A DNA stretch of 64,000 nt from Gemmatimonadetes bacterium 13_1_40CM_69_22 (GCA_001917665.1 MNEL01000057.1:1-64000), one strand, 5' to 3'. Positions 41,032 to 50,037 are shown, counted from the first letter of the stretch. The notes: generated by a model from the sequence alone, not told the origin. A program made the numbers and translations.

Positions 41032-42166
41032 CGGCACGCTGCACGCTTATCTCGACGCCGAGCTCTCGCCGGTCCAGTCTCAGGACGTCGAGGCGCATAT
41101 CGCACAGTGCCCCGGCTGCCGTGACCGCCTGGAGGAAGAGCGGGCGCTCATCGCGCGCGCCGATGAGCTGCTCGGGCTCGCCGCCCCTCCAGACCGCGCG
41201 ACCCCGCCGTTCCGGCCGGGTGACCCGGAGCCCCCGGTGCGGCTGTGGTGGCGTGTACGGTTGCCGCTCGCCTGGGCCGCGACCGTGGTGCTCGCGCTCG
41301 GAGCCGGGATGTATTTTGGGCCCCGGGCATTGCAGCGGGAGCAGCCGGCGGTAGACCAGCGCACCGGCGATCTCGCCGCAAAGAGCACCCTCCCTCCCGC
41401 GGCCGCGCCCGAGAACGGCGCTACGAGCCGTGCCGCGCCACTGCCGGTGCGGCGCACGCGCGCGCCCGCGGCGACCAGCGCGGTAGTGGAACGCAAATCG
41501 GGAGCGAAGGACAAGTCCATGGAGGCGGTGGTCGCGGATCGAGCGTCGACGGCCGAGGCCGCCCGGCCCGAGACCGCAGTCGCGCTCCGCGCGCGCGACG
41601 AGCGCGCCGCCGGTGCGCTCCAGCAGCCGGTGCCCCGCCCCGCCCTCGCCCCTTCCCCCGTCCGCGCCGACCAAGAGCGCGCGCCGGCTGTCGCTGGCAT
41701 GGTCGGGCAGTACGCCCTGACCGGCTCCCCAGTCACCTTGGACAGCGCTCGTGCGCTCCTGGGCACGGATCCCTACGCCGTGCCCGACCTTCCGGTCCGG
41801 GGCATTTACCGGGCGCGCCTGATCGGCTACTCCGCGGTCGTCGTCGTCAAGCAGGCGCTCGACTCGAGCACCGCAATCGACGTCATCACCGGTCGCCAGG
41901 CTACGCTCTCGCTCCAAGCGGTCGTCGTGACTGGTGCGGCGCGCTCCGATACCGCGCAGCCTGCCGAGCGGGCATTACTGGGCCGTGCCGCGGCGGCGCC
42001 GGATTCCCTCGCAGCGGCGGAGCGCAGGGCCGAGGCGGCACCCGTGCGCGCGCGCGGCGCCGCCGCTAATCGGCCCGCCACAGCGCTCGTTTTCGAAGTG
42101 CGCGGGCCGCTTTCCCCCGATTCCCTCGCAGCCTTGCAGCGGCGCCTCCAGCCACTCCGACCCTAG
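41015..42166 (+). CDS. Zinc-finger anti-sigma factor with long periplasmic domain
   Basis: 383 residues from ATG 41015 (AAGGA upstream); an in-frame GTG lies two codons earlier. The N-terminal ZAS motif is intact (H-x3-C-x2-C in HIAQCPGC). One membrane helix near residue 75-95 (LPLAWAATVVLALGAGMYFG) is followed by a long, low-complexity Ala/Pro/Arg region and a C-terminal beta-rich domain with GIYRARLIGYSAVVVVKQ and LQAVVVTGAARSD. The latter resembles the LSAVTVTGAA segment of the vWA protein, so the two may share a partner. It should hold the ECF sigma factor inactive until a periplasmic signal arrives. Confidence 0.83.
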   Translation: MSHVDDGTLHAYLDAELSPVQSQDVEAHIAQCPGCRDRLEEERALIARADELLGLAAPPDRATPPFRPGDPEPPVRLWWRVRLPLAWAATVVLALGAGMYFGPRALQREQPAVDQRTGDLAAKSTLPPAAAPENGATSRAAPLPVRRTRAPAATSAVVERKSGAKDKSMEAVVADRASTAEAARPETAVALRARDERAAGALQQPVPRPALAPSPVRADQERAPAVAGMVGQYALTGSPVTLDSARALLGTDPYAVPDLPVRGIYRARLIGYSAVVVVKQALDSSTAIDVITGRQATLSLQAVVVTGAARSDTAQPAERALLGRAAAAPDSLAAAERRAEAAPVRARGAAANRPATALVFEVRGPLSPDSLAALQRRLQPLRP

Positions 42167-42173
42167 GCGAAGC

Positions 42174-42509
42174 TCACTGCACCACGATCGTACCGTTCAT
42201 GCCCGCGTGAATCGTGCAGTGGTAGGTGTAGGTCCCCGCCTGGAGCGTGGCCGGAAACGTGCCGGACTGCATTGTCGCGGAGTTGGGAGGCGTCGTCGGC
42301 CCGGTCAGCCAGGTGACGTTGTGTCCGTTGGACGGCGTCGACCACGAGAACGTCACTTGCCCTGCGGCGACGGTGTCCGGCGTGGGTGAGAAGAAGTTGT
42401 TTCCTACCGTGATCGTCGTGCTGCGGCCGCCCCCCGAAGGAGAGGTTGAGCTCTTGCACCCCACCGCCAACGCCAGAGCTGCCGCCAACAGAAGCAGTTG
42501 CGACCGCAT
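42174..42509 (-). CDS. Small cupredoxin lipoprotein
   Basis: 111 residues. ATG 42509 is preceded by GGAGG four bases away. Lipobox AVGC, short Ser/Gly linker, then one cupredoxin domain: GHNVTWL supplies the first His and YHCTIHAGMNG the Cys, His and Met of a type I copper site. Smaller than the cupredoxin at 35904. It lies directly downstream of the alternative complex III operon, separated by the palindromic element at 42597, so it is a candidate electron acceptor for that complex. It converges on the anti-sigma gene with a 7-base gap. Confidence 0.85.
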   Translation of the reverse strand: MRSQLLLLAAALALAVGCKSSTSPSGGGRSTTITVGNNFFSPTPDTVAAGQVTFSWSTPSNGHNVTWLTGPTTPPNSATMQSGTFPATLQAGTYTYHCTIHAGMNGTIVVQ

Positions 42510-42596
42510 GAGACCTCCGAGTTGTCCAGGGAACGGGCCGGATTCTATCGCGTACCAGTGCTACCCTTAGAAACGCCGCAAGAGCCTGGGGCGGAT

Positions 42597-42667
42597 GTCG
42601 CTGGCTCGCGGGGCCCGCTGCGCGACAAAAATACGCAGTCGCTCCGCGGGCCCCGTGAGCCGGCGAC
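42597..42667. repeat. Large palindrome with conserved core (repeat element copy 2; probable act operon terminator)
   Basis: Arms of 22 bp (42597-42618 and 42646-42667, two mismatches) enclose a core CTGCGC, GACAAAAATACGCAGTC, GCTCC almost identical to that at 5546-5574, although the arms of the two copies are unrelated. It lies 20 bases after the stop of the actF-like gene. Within the core two mutually exclusive stems are possible: CTGCG/CGCAG or GCGAC/GTCGC. Confidence 0.75.
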
Positions 42668-42687
42668 GTTGCGTCCGGCAACAGCGT

Positions 42688-43899
42688 CTAGTGCGCTTCC
42701 CGCTCGAGTGTATCGGCCGCCAGCCGGGGCGAGATCATCGGATACCGCGTGGCGAACCACCCCATGGCGACGAGGAACAAGCCGGCGAACAGCAACGTGA
42801 CACCAGCTTCCGGCAACCCGATCGCCGGGCCGGCGCCGCCGTTGATCGATGGCACGATCTCGAGGTAGCGCTCGAGCCAGATTCCAGCGAGGCTGACGAG
42901 GGCGAAGGCGAGAAACGTGGGCGGATACTTTTTCGGGCGGACGCCGAGCAGGCCCACGAACGGAATCACGAACACCAGCAGGAAGACCCACACGCCCACC
43001 GGCCGCCACGGGCCGATCAGCCGATAAAAGATGAAGTACGTCTCCTCCGGGAGGTTCCCGTACCAGATCACCAGGAACTGGGCCCACATGAGATAGGCCC
43101 AGAACACCGTGAAGCCGAAGCACAGCTTGCCCAGGTCGTGCAGCTGCTTCGGCGAGATCAGCTGCGCCAGGCCCATCCGCCGGCGCAGCGTGACGGCGAG
43201 CACCGCGAGCAACATCAGCGCGGCGAGGAAGCTGCCCATAAAGTAGAAAGCGCCGAACAGGTTGCTCACCCACTTGTGGGCGAGCGACATCATCAGGTCG
43301 AACGCGAGCAGGCTGTAGCCGAACGCGTACCCGACGATGAGCATCGCCGCCTCGCGGGCGATCCGGTCGCGGCCCTCGAGCCGATCCGCGGGGCGGCCGT
43401 CCGCGAGCTCTCGCACGTCGGGCGCGATGTCGTGGCGCACGAAGCGCCACGAGAGCCACACCAGGGCCGCCAGGATCAAGCCGGTGCGGGGAAAGAAGAA
43501 CCGGCTCGTGAGCCAGCCGCCGATGTCGGGGCGTGGCTCGTGCAGCCACGAGAAGATGTAGGCCCGCCCGAGCGCGAGGCCCAGGAACAGCACCAGGGCG
43601 ACCACCAGAAACGCGGCGGCGGACTCGGCGAACCGGATCAGCAGCCCGGACCAGTGCCCTTTCGCGAGCTTCTGCGTGGCCGCGAACACGACCAGGCCCT
43701 GCGCGAGCCCGGTCCAAAACATGAAATTGACGTGGTAGGCCTGCCACGCCCGGGCGGCCTGGCCGGTCGTGAGCGCCCACAGGAACACCGCCGCGCCGAC
43801 GCCCGACGCCACGACCCCGTAGCCGATGAACGCCCGCGCCGGGAACTGTCGTGCCTTCTCGACCAGCTGCGCGCGGGAACCAGCTGTGACTGCGCTCAT
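42688..43899 (-). CDS. actF: Alternative complex III subunit ActF (quinol-binding membrane subunit)
   Basis: 403 residues from ATG 43899 in an ATGA overlap. About ten transmembrane helices. It is the NrfD-like second membrane subunit of quinol:cytochrome c oxidoreductase, usually shorter than ActC and without its extended loops. Conserved segments include FMFWTGLAQGLVVFAA and SLAHKWVSNLFGAFYFMGSF, and the helix-loop WAQFLVIWYGNLPEETYFI. Last gene of the act operon, followed by the repeat-type terminator. Confidence 0.87.
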   Translation of the reverse strand: MSAVTAGSRAQLVEKARQFPARAFIGYGVVASGVGAAVFLWALTTGQAARAWQAYHVNFMFWTGLAQGLVVFAATQKLAKGHWSGLLIRFAESAAAFLVVALVLFLGLALGRAYIFSWLHEPRPDIGGWLTSRFFFPRTGLILAALVWLSWRFVRHDIAPDVRELADGRPADRLEGRDRIAREAAMLIVGYAFGYSLLAFDLMMSLAHKWVSNLFGAFYFMGSFLAALMLLAVLAVTLRRRMGLAQLISPKQLHDLGKLCFGFTVFWAYLMWAQFLVIWYGNLPEETYFIFYRLIGPWRPVGVWVFLLVFVIPFVGLLGVRPKKYPPTFLAFALVSLAGIWLERYLEIVPSINGGAGPAIGLPEAGVTLLFAGLFLVAMGWFATRYPMISPRLAADTLEREAH

Positions 43900-44450
43900 C
43901 GCTTCGCTCCGCCCCCGCTCCGCGCTTGCGCCTGGAGCGTGCGGACGTAGTTGACGAGGTCCCAGCGATCGTTGCCCCGCACCTTGTCGCCGTACACCGG
44001 CATGAGGCCGCGCCCCATCACCTGCCCGCTCACGATCACCGCGTAGATGTAGCCGTCGGTGCGCCGCGCGATCGTGTCGTTCACCAGCGAGCGCACGCCG
44101 AAGAAGGGCCCGGGCGGCGTCTGCCCGTTCGTGGCCGAGATCGGCCCGTCGCCTCTTCCGCTCGCGCCGTGGCAGACCAGGCAGTAGGTCTCGTACACGA
44201 ACCGGCCGCGGTTGATGGACTCGGACGTGCGGGTGCGGGGGTTGGCGAGCCGGTCCGCGGTTGTGAGATCCGCCGCCGGCTCGACGCCGGTGATCGGGAC
44301 CGTGCCCGCGACCGGCGGGATGGGCCGCGCGTACGGCTTGATGCTGCGCTGGTGCCGCATCGTGGCGAACCATCCGACGCGGTGCACGACGTCGTCCGGA
44401 TTACAGGCGGCAAGCGCCGCGAGTCCGAGCAGCAACACGCGCTTACGCAC
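43896..44450 (-). CDS. actE: Alternative complex III subunit ActE (monohaem cytochrome c lipoprotein)
   Basis: 184 residues from GTG 44450, overlapping the ActD stop by 8 bases. The lipobox is LAAC, the cytochrome c haem motif CLVCH is near residue 90, and a methionine in VMGRGLMPVYGDK is a candidate sixth ligand. It delivers electrons from the complex to a soluble or membrane acceptor. The position between actD and actF is canonical. Confidence 0.87.
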   Translation of the reverse strand: MRKRVLLLGLAALAACNPDDVVHRVGWFATMRHQRSIKPYARPIPPVAGTVPITGVEPAADLTTADRLANPRTRTSESINRGRFVYETYCLVCHGASGRGDGPISATNGQTPPGPFFGVRSLVNDTIARRTDGYIYAVIVSGQVMGRGLMPVYGDKVRGNDRWDLVNYVRTLQAQARSGGGAKR

Positions 44451-44988
44451 GCCGCACCTCCTCCGCACCGGTGCCGCGGAGCAGCGCTTCCACCTGCCCC
44501 GCCCGCGCCGGCTCGCACGGCACGAAGATGCCGAACTTGTCGTTCGTGAACCGGGCGTCGTAGGCGACCGTCCCGAGGCGGCGCGCCGCGAACAGGGCGT
44601 TGAACAGGATGCCGAGGATGGTCGCGAGCGCGCCGAACAGGATCGTCATCTCGAACATGATCACTACGTACGGCGGGATCGAGCCCACGGGTTTGCCACC
44701 GAGCACGATCGGCCAGTCGTACGACATGTACAGCGTGATCCAGGCCCCGACGGCGCACCCGGCGATGCCGCCGATCAGGGTGAATATGCGGACCGGGCTC
44801 ACCGGCTGGTCGAGCGCGTCCTCGATCTCGTGCCGCGGAATCGGGGAATAGACGGTGAAGTCGGTGTGGCCGCCCTGGCGCAGCTTGCCGATGGCGTCCA
44901 CGGTCGCGTCGAGGTGACCAAACACGCCCAGCACGCCCGGCGTCGGCGGCGGGTGGAAGATCGCGGTGAGCGGGTTTACGAGCTTCAC
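44443..44988 (-). CDS. actD: Alternative complex III subunit ActD (DUF3341)
   Basis: 181 residues from GTG 44988 in a GTGA overlap. The N-terminal soluble part contains DATVDAIGKLRQGGHTDFTVYSP split by helices, then two membrane helices (IFTLIGGIAGCAVGAWITLY and VVIMFEMTILFGALATILG) and a C-terminal DARFTNDKFGIFVPC segment: the standard DUF3341 layout. Structural subunit that joins ActB and the membrane arm. Confidence 0.86.
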   Translation of the reverse strand: MKLVNPLTAIFHPPPTPGVLGVFGHLDATVDAIGKLRQGGHTDFTVYSPIPRHEIEDALDQPVSPVRIFTLIGGIAGCAVGAWITLYMSYDWPIVLGGKPVGSIPPYVVIMFEMTILFGALATILGILFNALFAARRLGTVAYDARFTNDKFGIFVPCEPARAGQVEALLRGTGAEEVRRA

Positions 44989-46343
44989 GCGTGCACCGCC
45001 GTGCCGCGCGTGGGTGCCGGGAGCACTTCCTTCACCTCGGAGATCGAGACCGCCGGGAAATTCTTCACGAACAAGAGGAACCACATGAAGAACCAGCCGA
45101 AGCTGCCGGCCATGATTCCCCAGTCCGCCCAGGTCGGGTTGTACGTGGCGTTCGCGAACCGCTCGTACGGCTCCCCCGCGAGCGACACGACGATGATCAC
45201 AAAGCGCTCGAACCACATGCCGATGTTCACGAAGATCGAGATCACGAACAGCGCCAGGATGCTCGTGCGGATCGGCTTGAACCACAGGAGCTGCGGCAGG
45301 AAGGCGTTACAGATGATCATCGTCCACGACGCCCACCAAAACGGTCCGAACGCCCGGTACCAAAACGCCGCGCGCTCGGCGGGATTGCCGCCGAACCAGG
45401 CTGTGAAATACTCGACGCAGTACGCGTACGCGACGATCATGCCGGTCAGGAGGCACAGCTTCGCCAGGTTCTCGAAGTGGTGGACGGTGATGAGCTCCTC
45501 GAGACGGAACAGCTTGCGGATCGGCACGAGCAGCGTGATCACCATCGCCACGCCCGAGTAAATCGCGCCGGCCACGAAGTACGGAGCGAAGATGGTCGCA
45601 TGCCAGCCGGGCACGATCGCCATCGCGAAATCCCACGACACCACGCTGTGCACCGACAGGACCAGCGGCGTCGCGAGCGCGGCGAGGTAGAGGTAGCCGC
45701 GCGTATAGTGGCGCCACTGCTCGTTCGTGCCGCGCCACCCCAGCGACGTGATGGCGTACAGCTTCTTGCGCCAGCCGCTCACCACGTCGCGCGCCGCCGC
45801 GATGTCCGGGATCAACCCCATGATCAGGAACACCGTCGACACGGTGAAGTACGTCCCGATCGCGAACTCGTCCCAGATGAGCGGCGACTTGAAGTTGGGC
45901 CACAGGCCGCGCTCGTTCGGGTAGGGGATGAGCCAGTAGAAGTACCATTGCCGGCCGATGTGGATCAGCGGAAACAGGCCCGCCGTCATGACGGCGAACA
46001 CCGTCATGGCCTCGGCCGTGCGATACACCGCGGTGCGCCACCCCGACCGGAACAAGAACAGGATCGCCGAGATCAGCGTGCCCGAGTGCGCGATGCCCAC
46101 CCAGAACACGAAGCACGTGATGTACACCGCCCAGTACACGGGGTGGGAGTAGCCGGCCAGTCCCAGCCCATAGCGGAGCAGCAGCAGCAGGCAGCCGATC
46201 CCGACTGCCAGCAGCGTGACCGCGCTCCCGAGCAACGCGAAGTAGCCCTTCCCCGGGTGACCCAGCGTGCGCGCGATGGCGCGCGTGACGAAATCATAGG
46301 TCACGCGGGTGCCGCGGGCCGGTGCCGTCGCGGTCTCAGGCAT
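44985..46343 (-). CDS. actC: Alternative complex III subunit ActC (NrfD-like quinol-binding membrane subunit)
   Basis: 452 residues from ATG 46343, overlapping actB by 8 bases. Ten predicted helices of the NrfD fold; the first membrane block VYWAVYITCFVFWVGIAHSG and the second SVVSWDFAMAIVPGWHATIF are the strongly conserved parts, the latter with the W-D-F motif near the quinol site. It pairs with ActB2 iron-sulfur clusters to oxidise menaquinol. Confidence 0.9.
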   Translation of the reverse strand: MPETATAPARGTRVTYDFVTRAIARTLGHPGKGYFALLGSAVTLLAVGIGCLLLLLRYGLGLAGYSHPVYWAVYITCFVFWVGIAHSGTLISAILFLFRSGWRTAVYRTAEAMTVFAVMTAGLFPLIHIGRQWYFYWLIPYPNERGLWPNFKSPLIWDEFAIGTYFTVSTVFLIMGLIPDIAAARDVVSGWRKKLYAITSLGWRGTNEQWRHYTRGYLYLAALATPLVLSVHSVVSWDFAMAIVPGWHATIFAPYFVAGAIYSGVAMVITLLVPIRKLFRLEELITVHHFENLAKLCLLTGMIVAYAYCVEYFTAWFGGNPAERAAFWYRAFGPFWWASWTMIICNAFLPQLLWFKPIRTSILALFVISIFVNIGMWFERFVIIVVSLAGEPYERFANATYNPTWADWGIMAGSFGWFFMWFLLFVKNFPAVSISEVKEVLPAPTRGTAVHA

Positions 46344-49329
46344 GCGGGGTTGGCTCGCCTGCCGGGCGGTGCACCACTCTGGCCATGTACGTGATCGCGG
46401 GCCGGGTGTTGAGCTCGGCGTGCACGTGGTAGCCGCGCGGGTCCTCGGCGAGCCGGGCGACGAGTGAGGTCTTGTCGTGCAGATCGCCGAACACGATCGC
46501 CTCCGACGGGCAGGCCTGCGCGCAGGCCGGCGTGATGTCCCCGTCGCGCACGCTGCGATCCTCGAGGCGTGCGCGGTTCTGAGCGCCGCGGATGCGCTGC
46601 ACACAGAAGGTGCACTTCTCCATCACACCCTTCTCGCGCACGGTGACGTCCGGGTTGAGCAGCAGGTTGAGCGGGTCGGGCCAGCTCTCCCATTCGCCAC
46701 CCGGCTCCGCGTAGTTGTACCAGTTGAAGTAGCGCACCTTGTACGGACAGTTGTTGGCGCAGTAGCGCGTGCCGACGCAGCGGTTGTAGACCTGGCCGTT
46801 AAGCCCGTCGGGGGTGTGGTACGCGGCGTACACAGGGCACACTGGCTCGCACGGGGCGTTGCCGCACTGCTGGCACAACATCGGCGTGACGACCGCCCCC
46901 ACAGGCTTGCCCTCGCCGCCCGTGTAGTAGCGCTCGATCCGCATCCAGCTCATCTGGCGGCGCCGCACGACGAGCTCCTCGCCCACGGTTGCCAGGTTGT
47001 TTTCCGCATAGCACGCCGTCACGCAGGCCGAGCAGCCGGTGCACTTCGAGAGGTCGATCGCCATCCCCCAGCGCGGCACGGCGCCCGCGTAGTTGCCGAG
47101 CGAGGCCTGCTGGTGCTGCGCCTCGGCCCATTCCTTGAGCGCCTCGTCCGCGTACGCCGGTACCTCGCGCTCCTCGAAGGGATGGGCGCCGGCCTTGAGC
47201 TTGCGCGCCTCGGCGAGCGGTAGCACCTCGCTGATCCCGCGGCCCTGCTCGCGGGCGTCGCCCTCGCTGGTGGCCAGCCGCCGGTGGTCCCCGGTCTTCA
47301 CCACCGACACCCGCACTGCGAACGCACGCCCGCCGAAGTCCGCCGGCTTGTCGCTCAGCAGTTCGAAGGCGTTGAACGAGCGGTCCTTGGCGTAGCGGCC
47401 GTACGCCTTGTGCCCCTGCCCCGTCGGGACCGCCAGCACGTCGGGCCGGACGCCCGGCGTGATCCACACGGGCGCGCGCACGGCGCCGTACGGCGACTCG
47501 AGCAGCAGGATGTCCCCATTCGCCAGTTGCCACTTCGCCGCGGTTTCGGGATGGACCTCCACCCACGCGTGCCACGTGATCTTCGAGACCGGGTCGGGGA
47601 GCTCCTGCAACCACGGCTTGTTCGCGCCGCGGCCGTCGTGCAGCGCCAGCGACGGGAAAACGATCAGCGTCACCTGCTCCGCCGGGTTGCCGCCGATGAC
47701 CCACGCCAGCGCGTCGAAGGCGCGCGGCCCGAGGCGTACGGGCTGCGAGGGTGCCTCACCGTACAGCCCGCCGTGCTGCAAGGCATCGGTCCAGAACTCC
47801 GAGAAGTCTCTGCCCTTTCCGAACTGCTGATGCAACGCTTTCCAGCGACTCTGGAGATAGTCCTTGAACGTGCCGGGTCTCCCGGCCACGCGGAGCAACA
47901 CGTCGCCGACATGCATGGCGTTTGGGAAAACGGGCTGCATCACCGGCTGTTGCAGCGCGTGGATCCCGGCCCGGGGGCGCGAGTCGTTCCACTGCTCGAG
48001 CGGGTGCAGGTCGGGGAGCACGAGATCCGACGCCGCAGCGCTCTCGTCCAGATACGACGAGAAGCTGACCTTGTAGCCGACCTTTCCGAGTGCTTGCGAG
48101 AAGGCGGCTGGGAGGGAATGACCCGGGTTCGCCCCGTGGACGAGCAGCAGTGCGACCTTGCCCGCGCCCATATCGGTCGCGAGATCCGTGACCTCCTTGA
48201 ACGAGCCCGCGCCTTCGAGCGCGTGATTGGGCCCGAACTTCATGGTCTTGCCGATCTGACCCGCCACGTAGTTCAGCAGGTTCACGTCCGCCACGATCTG
48301 GGCGCCGGTGGCGTACTGCGCCGCCATGCCCCCCGCGACCGCAAGACCGCCCTTGGACCCCGCGAACTCCCGCGCCAGCCGTCTGATCTCCTTCGCATCA
48401 ATCCCGATGAACGGGGCCACCTTCTCCGGCGCCAGCGTGGCGAGGCCATCCCGCAGGCGCGCGGCATCGGGCGGAGCCGTTGAGAGGCGCTCGCTGAGAA
48501 TGACGTGCGCCATCGCGAGCGCCAGCATGCCTTCGGTTCCGGGCTGGGCCGCGATCCACTCGTCCGCGCTCATCCCGGTGAGCGACAGCCGCGGGCCCAC
48601 GTATACGAACTTCGCCATCGACGCGTCGCGATCGCCGTCGAAGCTGTGGGCGCGGGTGAAACCGTTCTGGTAGCCGACCGGGGAGAGCCACGTCTCCATG
48701 AAGTCGGCGCCGAAGGAGACGATGTAGCGGGCGCTCGCGAAGTCGTAGAAGGGAATCGCCGACGTGCCGAAGGCGAGGCGGTTCCCCTCCCGCAACGCCT
48801 CGAAGGCGAACGGCTCGTAGGTGACATGCCGGCCGCCTATGTCCTTCGTCCACGAGTCGACGAGCTCGCCGAACGAACCGCTTTCGAGCCCGGTGACGAA
48901 CACGATCCCCCGGCCGCGCGCCTCCTTGACCTTCGTCGCGAGCCGGCCGATGGCGTCATCCCATGTCAGCTTCTGCCATTCGCCGTTCGGCCCGCGGGCC
49001 ATGGGATCGGTGACGCGGTCCGGGTTGTAGAGCCCCTGGAGCGCGGCCTGGCCGCGCGAGCAGAGCCGACCGTCGTTGATCGGGGACTCCGGGTTGCCCT
49101 CGAGCTTGATCACCCGCCCCTCGCGCACCTTGGCGTGCAGCCCGCACCCGGCCGCGCATTCGCGGCACGTCGTGGCGTAATACGTCGCGGTCCCCGGAAC
49201 CTGGTCTTCGGGCGGCACGAGATAGGGGACGAGGTGCTCGGTCGGCTCGGGCCCGATGCCACACGCCGACAGCGCAGCGGCGCCGCCGCTCGTCGCGCCC
49301 AACACTTTGAGGAACCGTCTGCGATCCAT
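46336..49329 (-). CDS. actB: Alternative complex III subunit ActB (Mo-oxidoreductase-like/iron-sulfur fusion, Tat-exported)
   Basis: 997 residues from ATG 49329. The twin-arginine signal DRRRFLKVLGA begins at residue 2. First half: molybdopterin-oxidoreductase-like fold. It retains cysteines CRECAAGC near residue 55 and RLCSRG about 30 residues later, a complete C-x2-C-x3-C-x(n)-C set often lost in ActB1. Second half: ferredoxin-like domain with four cluster motifs: CTGCSACVTAC, CQQCGNAPCEPVC, CVGTRYCANNC and CTFC with CAQACP. No evidence of bound molybdenum cofactor can be read from sequence alone. Core electron conduit of the complex. Confidence 0.9.
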   Translation of the reverse strand: MDRRRFLKVLGATSGGAAALSACGIGPEPTEHLVPYLVPPEDQVPGTATYYATTCRECAAGCGLHAKVREGRVIKLEGNPESPINDGRLCSRGQAALQGLYNPDRVTDPMARGPNGEWQKLTWDDAIGRLATKVKEARGRGIVFVTGLESGSFGELVDSWTKDIGGRHVTYEPFAFEALREGNRLAFGTSAIPFYDFASARYIVSFGADFMETWLSPVGYQNGFTRAHSFDGDRDASMAKFVYVGPRLSLTGMSADEWIAAQPGTEGMLALAMAHVILSERLSTAPPDAARLRDGLATLAPEKVAPFIGIDAKEIRRLAREFAGSKGGLAVAGGMAAQYATGAQIVADVNLLNYVAGQIGKTMKFGPNHALEGAGSFKEVTDLATDMGAGKVALLLVHGANPGHSLPAAFSQALGKVGYKVSFSSYLDESAAASDLVLPDLHPLEQWNDSRPRAGIHALQQPVMQPVFPNAMHVGDVLLRVAGRPGTFKDYLQSRWKALHQQFGKGRDFSEFWTDALQHGGLYGEAPSQPVRLGPRAFDALAWVIGGNPAEQVTLIVFPSLALHDGRGANKPWLQELPDPVSKITWHAWVEVHPETAAKWQLANGDILLLESPYGAVRAPVWITPGVRPDVLAVPTGQGHKAYGRYAKDRSFNAFELLSDKPADFGGRAFAVRVSVVKTGDHRRLATSEGDAREQGRGISEVLPLAEARKLKAGAHPFEEREVPAYADEALKEWAEAQHQQASLGNYAGAVPRWGMAIDLSKCTGCSACVTACYAENNLATVGEELVVRRRQMSWMRIERYYTGGEGKPVGAVVTPMLCQQCGNAPCEPVCPVYAAYHTPDGLNGQVYNRCVGTRYCANNCPYKVRYFNWYNYAEPGGEWESWPDPLNLLLNPDVTVREKGVMEKCTFCVQRIRGAQNRARLEDRSVRDGDITPACAQACPSEAIVFGDLHDKTSLVARLAEDPRGYHVHAELNTRPAITYMARVVHRPAGEPTPHA

Positions 49330-49340
49330 GGGCGCCGGCC

Positions 49341-49907
49341 TCAGTAGTGGCACAGGGTGCAGTCGCGGCTCACCTGCCGCTGCACGTGACAGGTGATGCA
49401 CCAGCCCATCGTGAGCGTGGCGACCTGGTGCACCTGGGGCATCATCCGCACGTCACCGTGGCACGTGAGACAGCTCTCGGTGCCGAGGACCTTGATGTGG
49501 CGCATGTGCGGGAACCGCACGAAGCCCGGAAGTGCGTGGATGCGGATCCAGTGCGGCGGCTGTTTGCTCGCCCACGCCTCGCGCACCTTCTTGATCTCCG
49601 CCTGATGCGAGGGGGTGGAGCCGGCAATCATCTGGTGGCAGCCAAAGCACGTCTGGATCGCCGGGATCCCCGGCTCGCTCGAAATAGCGACCGTGCTGTG
49701 GCAGTAGAGGCAGGGGATCTGGTCCTGACCGGCGTGGACGTCGTGACGAAAGAAGATCGGCTGCCGGGGACCGGCGAGTTTCCCCGTGTCGCTGATGACG
49801 GGGGCTCGGAAGACCGGGGTACGTTGTCCGTTTTGCGCCGCGGCGGGGCCGGCCACGAGGAGAGCGACTGCGACGCCGGCCGCGGCCCTACCACCCCTCT
49901 TCGTCAT
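49341..49907 (-). CDS. actA: Alternative complex III subunit ActA (pentahaem cytochrome c)
   Basis: 188 residues from ATG 49907, followed by a signal peptide (GVAVALLVAGPAAA). An ORF start further upstream would lie within a hairpin and is unlikely. Exactly five haem motifs: CLYCH, CFGCH, CLTCH, CITCH, CTLCH. First gene of the act operon, 11 bases before actB. Transcription must start between 49908 and the hairpin at 49997-50037. Confidence 0.9.
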   Translation of the reverse strand: MTKRGGRAAAGVAVALLVAGPAAAQNGQRTPVFRAPVISDTGKLAGPRQPIFFRHDVHAGQDQIPCLYCHSTVAISSEPGIPAIQTCFGCHQMIAGSTPSHQAEIKKVREAWASKQPPHWIRIHALPGFVRFPHMRHIKVLGTESCLTCHGDVRMMPQVHQVATLTMGWCITCHVQRQVSRDCTLCHY

Positions 49908-49996
49908 CAATCGCGCTCGATGGCGAATGTATCGTTTTGTGTGTGGAACGGCTTGCGGGCGCCGGAATGTAGCGTCAGCGACGAACGGCGCACAAG

Positions 49997-50037
49997 CCCG
50001 GAGTAGGGGCACGGCAGCGCCGTGCCCCTACTCCGGG
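49997..50037. terminator. Perfect 19-bp hairpin before the act operon
   Basis: CCCGGAGTAGGGGCACGGC (49997-50015) and its exact complement (50019-50037) flank a 3-base loop. The stop codon of the DUF3788-like gene (TAG, 50030-50028) lies within the right arm. It is placed to terminate transcription from the BNR gene cluster and to insulate actA. Confidence 0.65.

Noticed and set aside
38230-41037. A 935-codon minus-strand open frame across the vWA and sigma genes
   Set aside because: Crosses an intergenic repeat array and shows no family motif; the plus-strand genes have signal peptide, MIDAS and sigma regions.
49905-50012. An upstream start for the pentahaem cytochrome at 50012
   Set aside because: It would lie within the 19-bp hairpin and place 35 polar residues before the signal peptide; ATG 49907 directly precedes the signal sequence.
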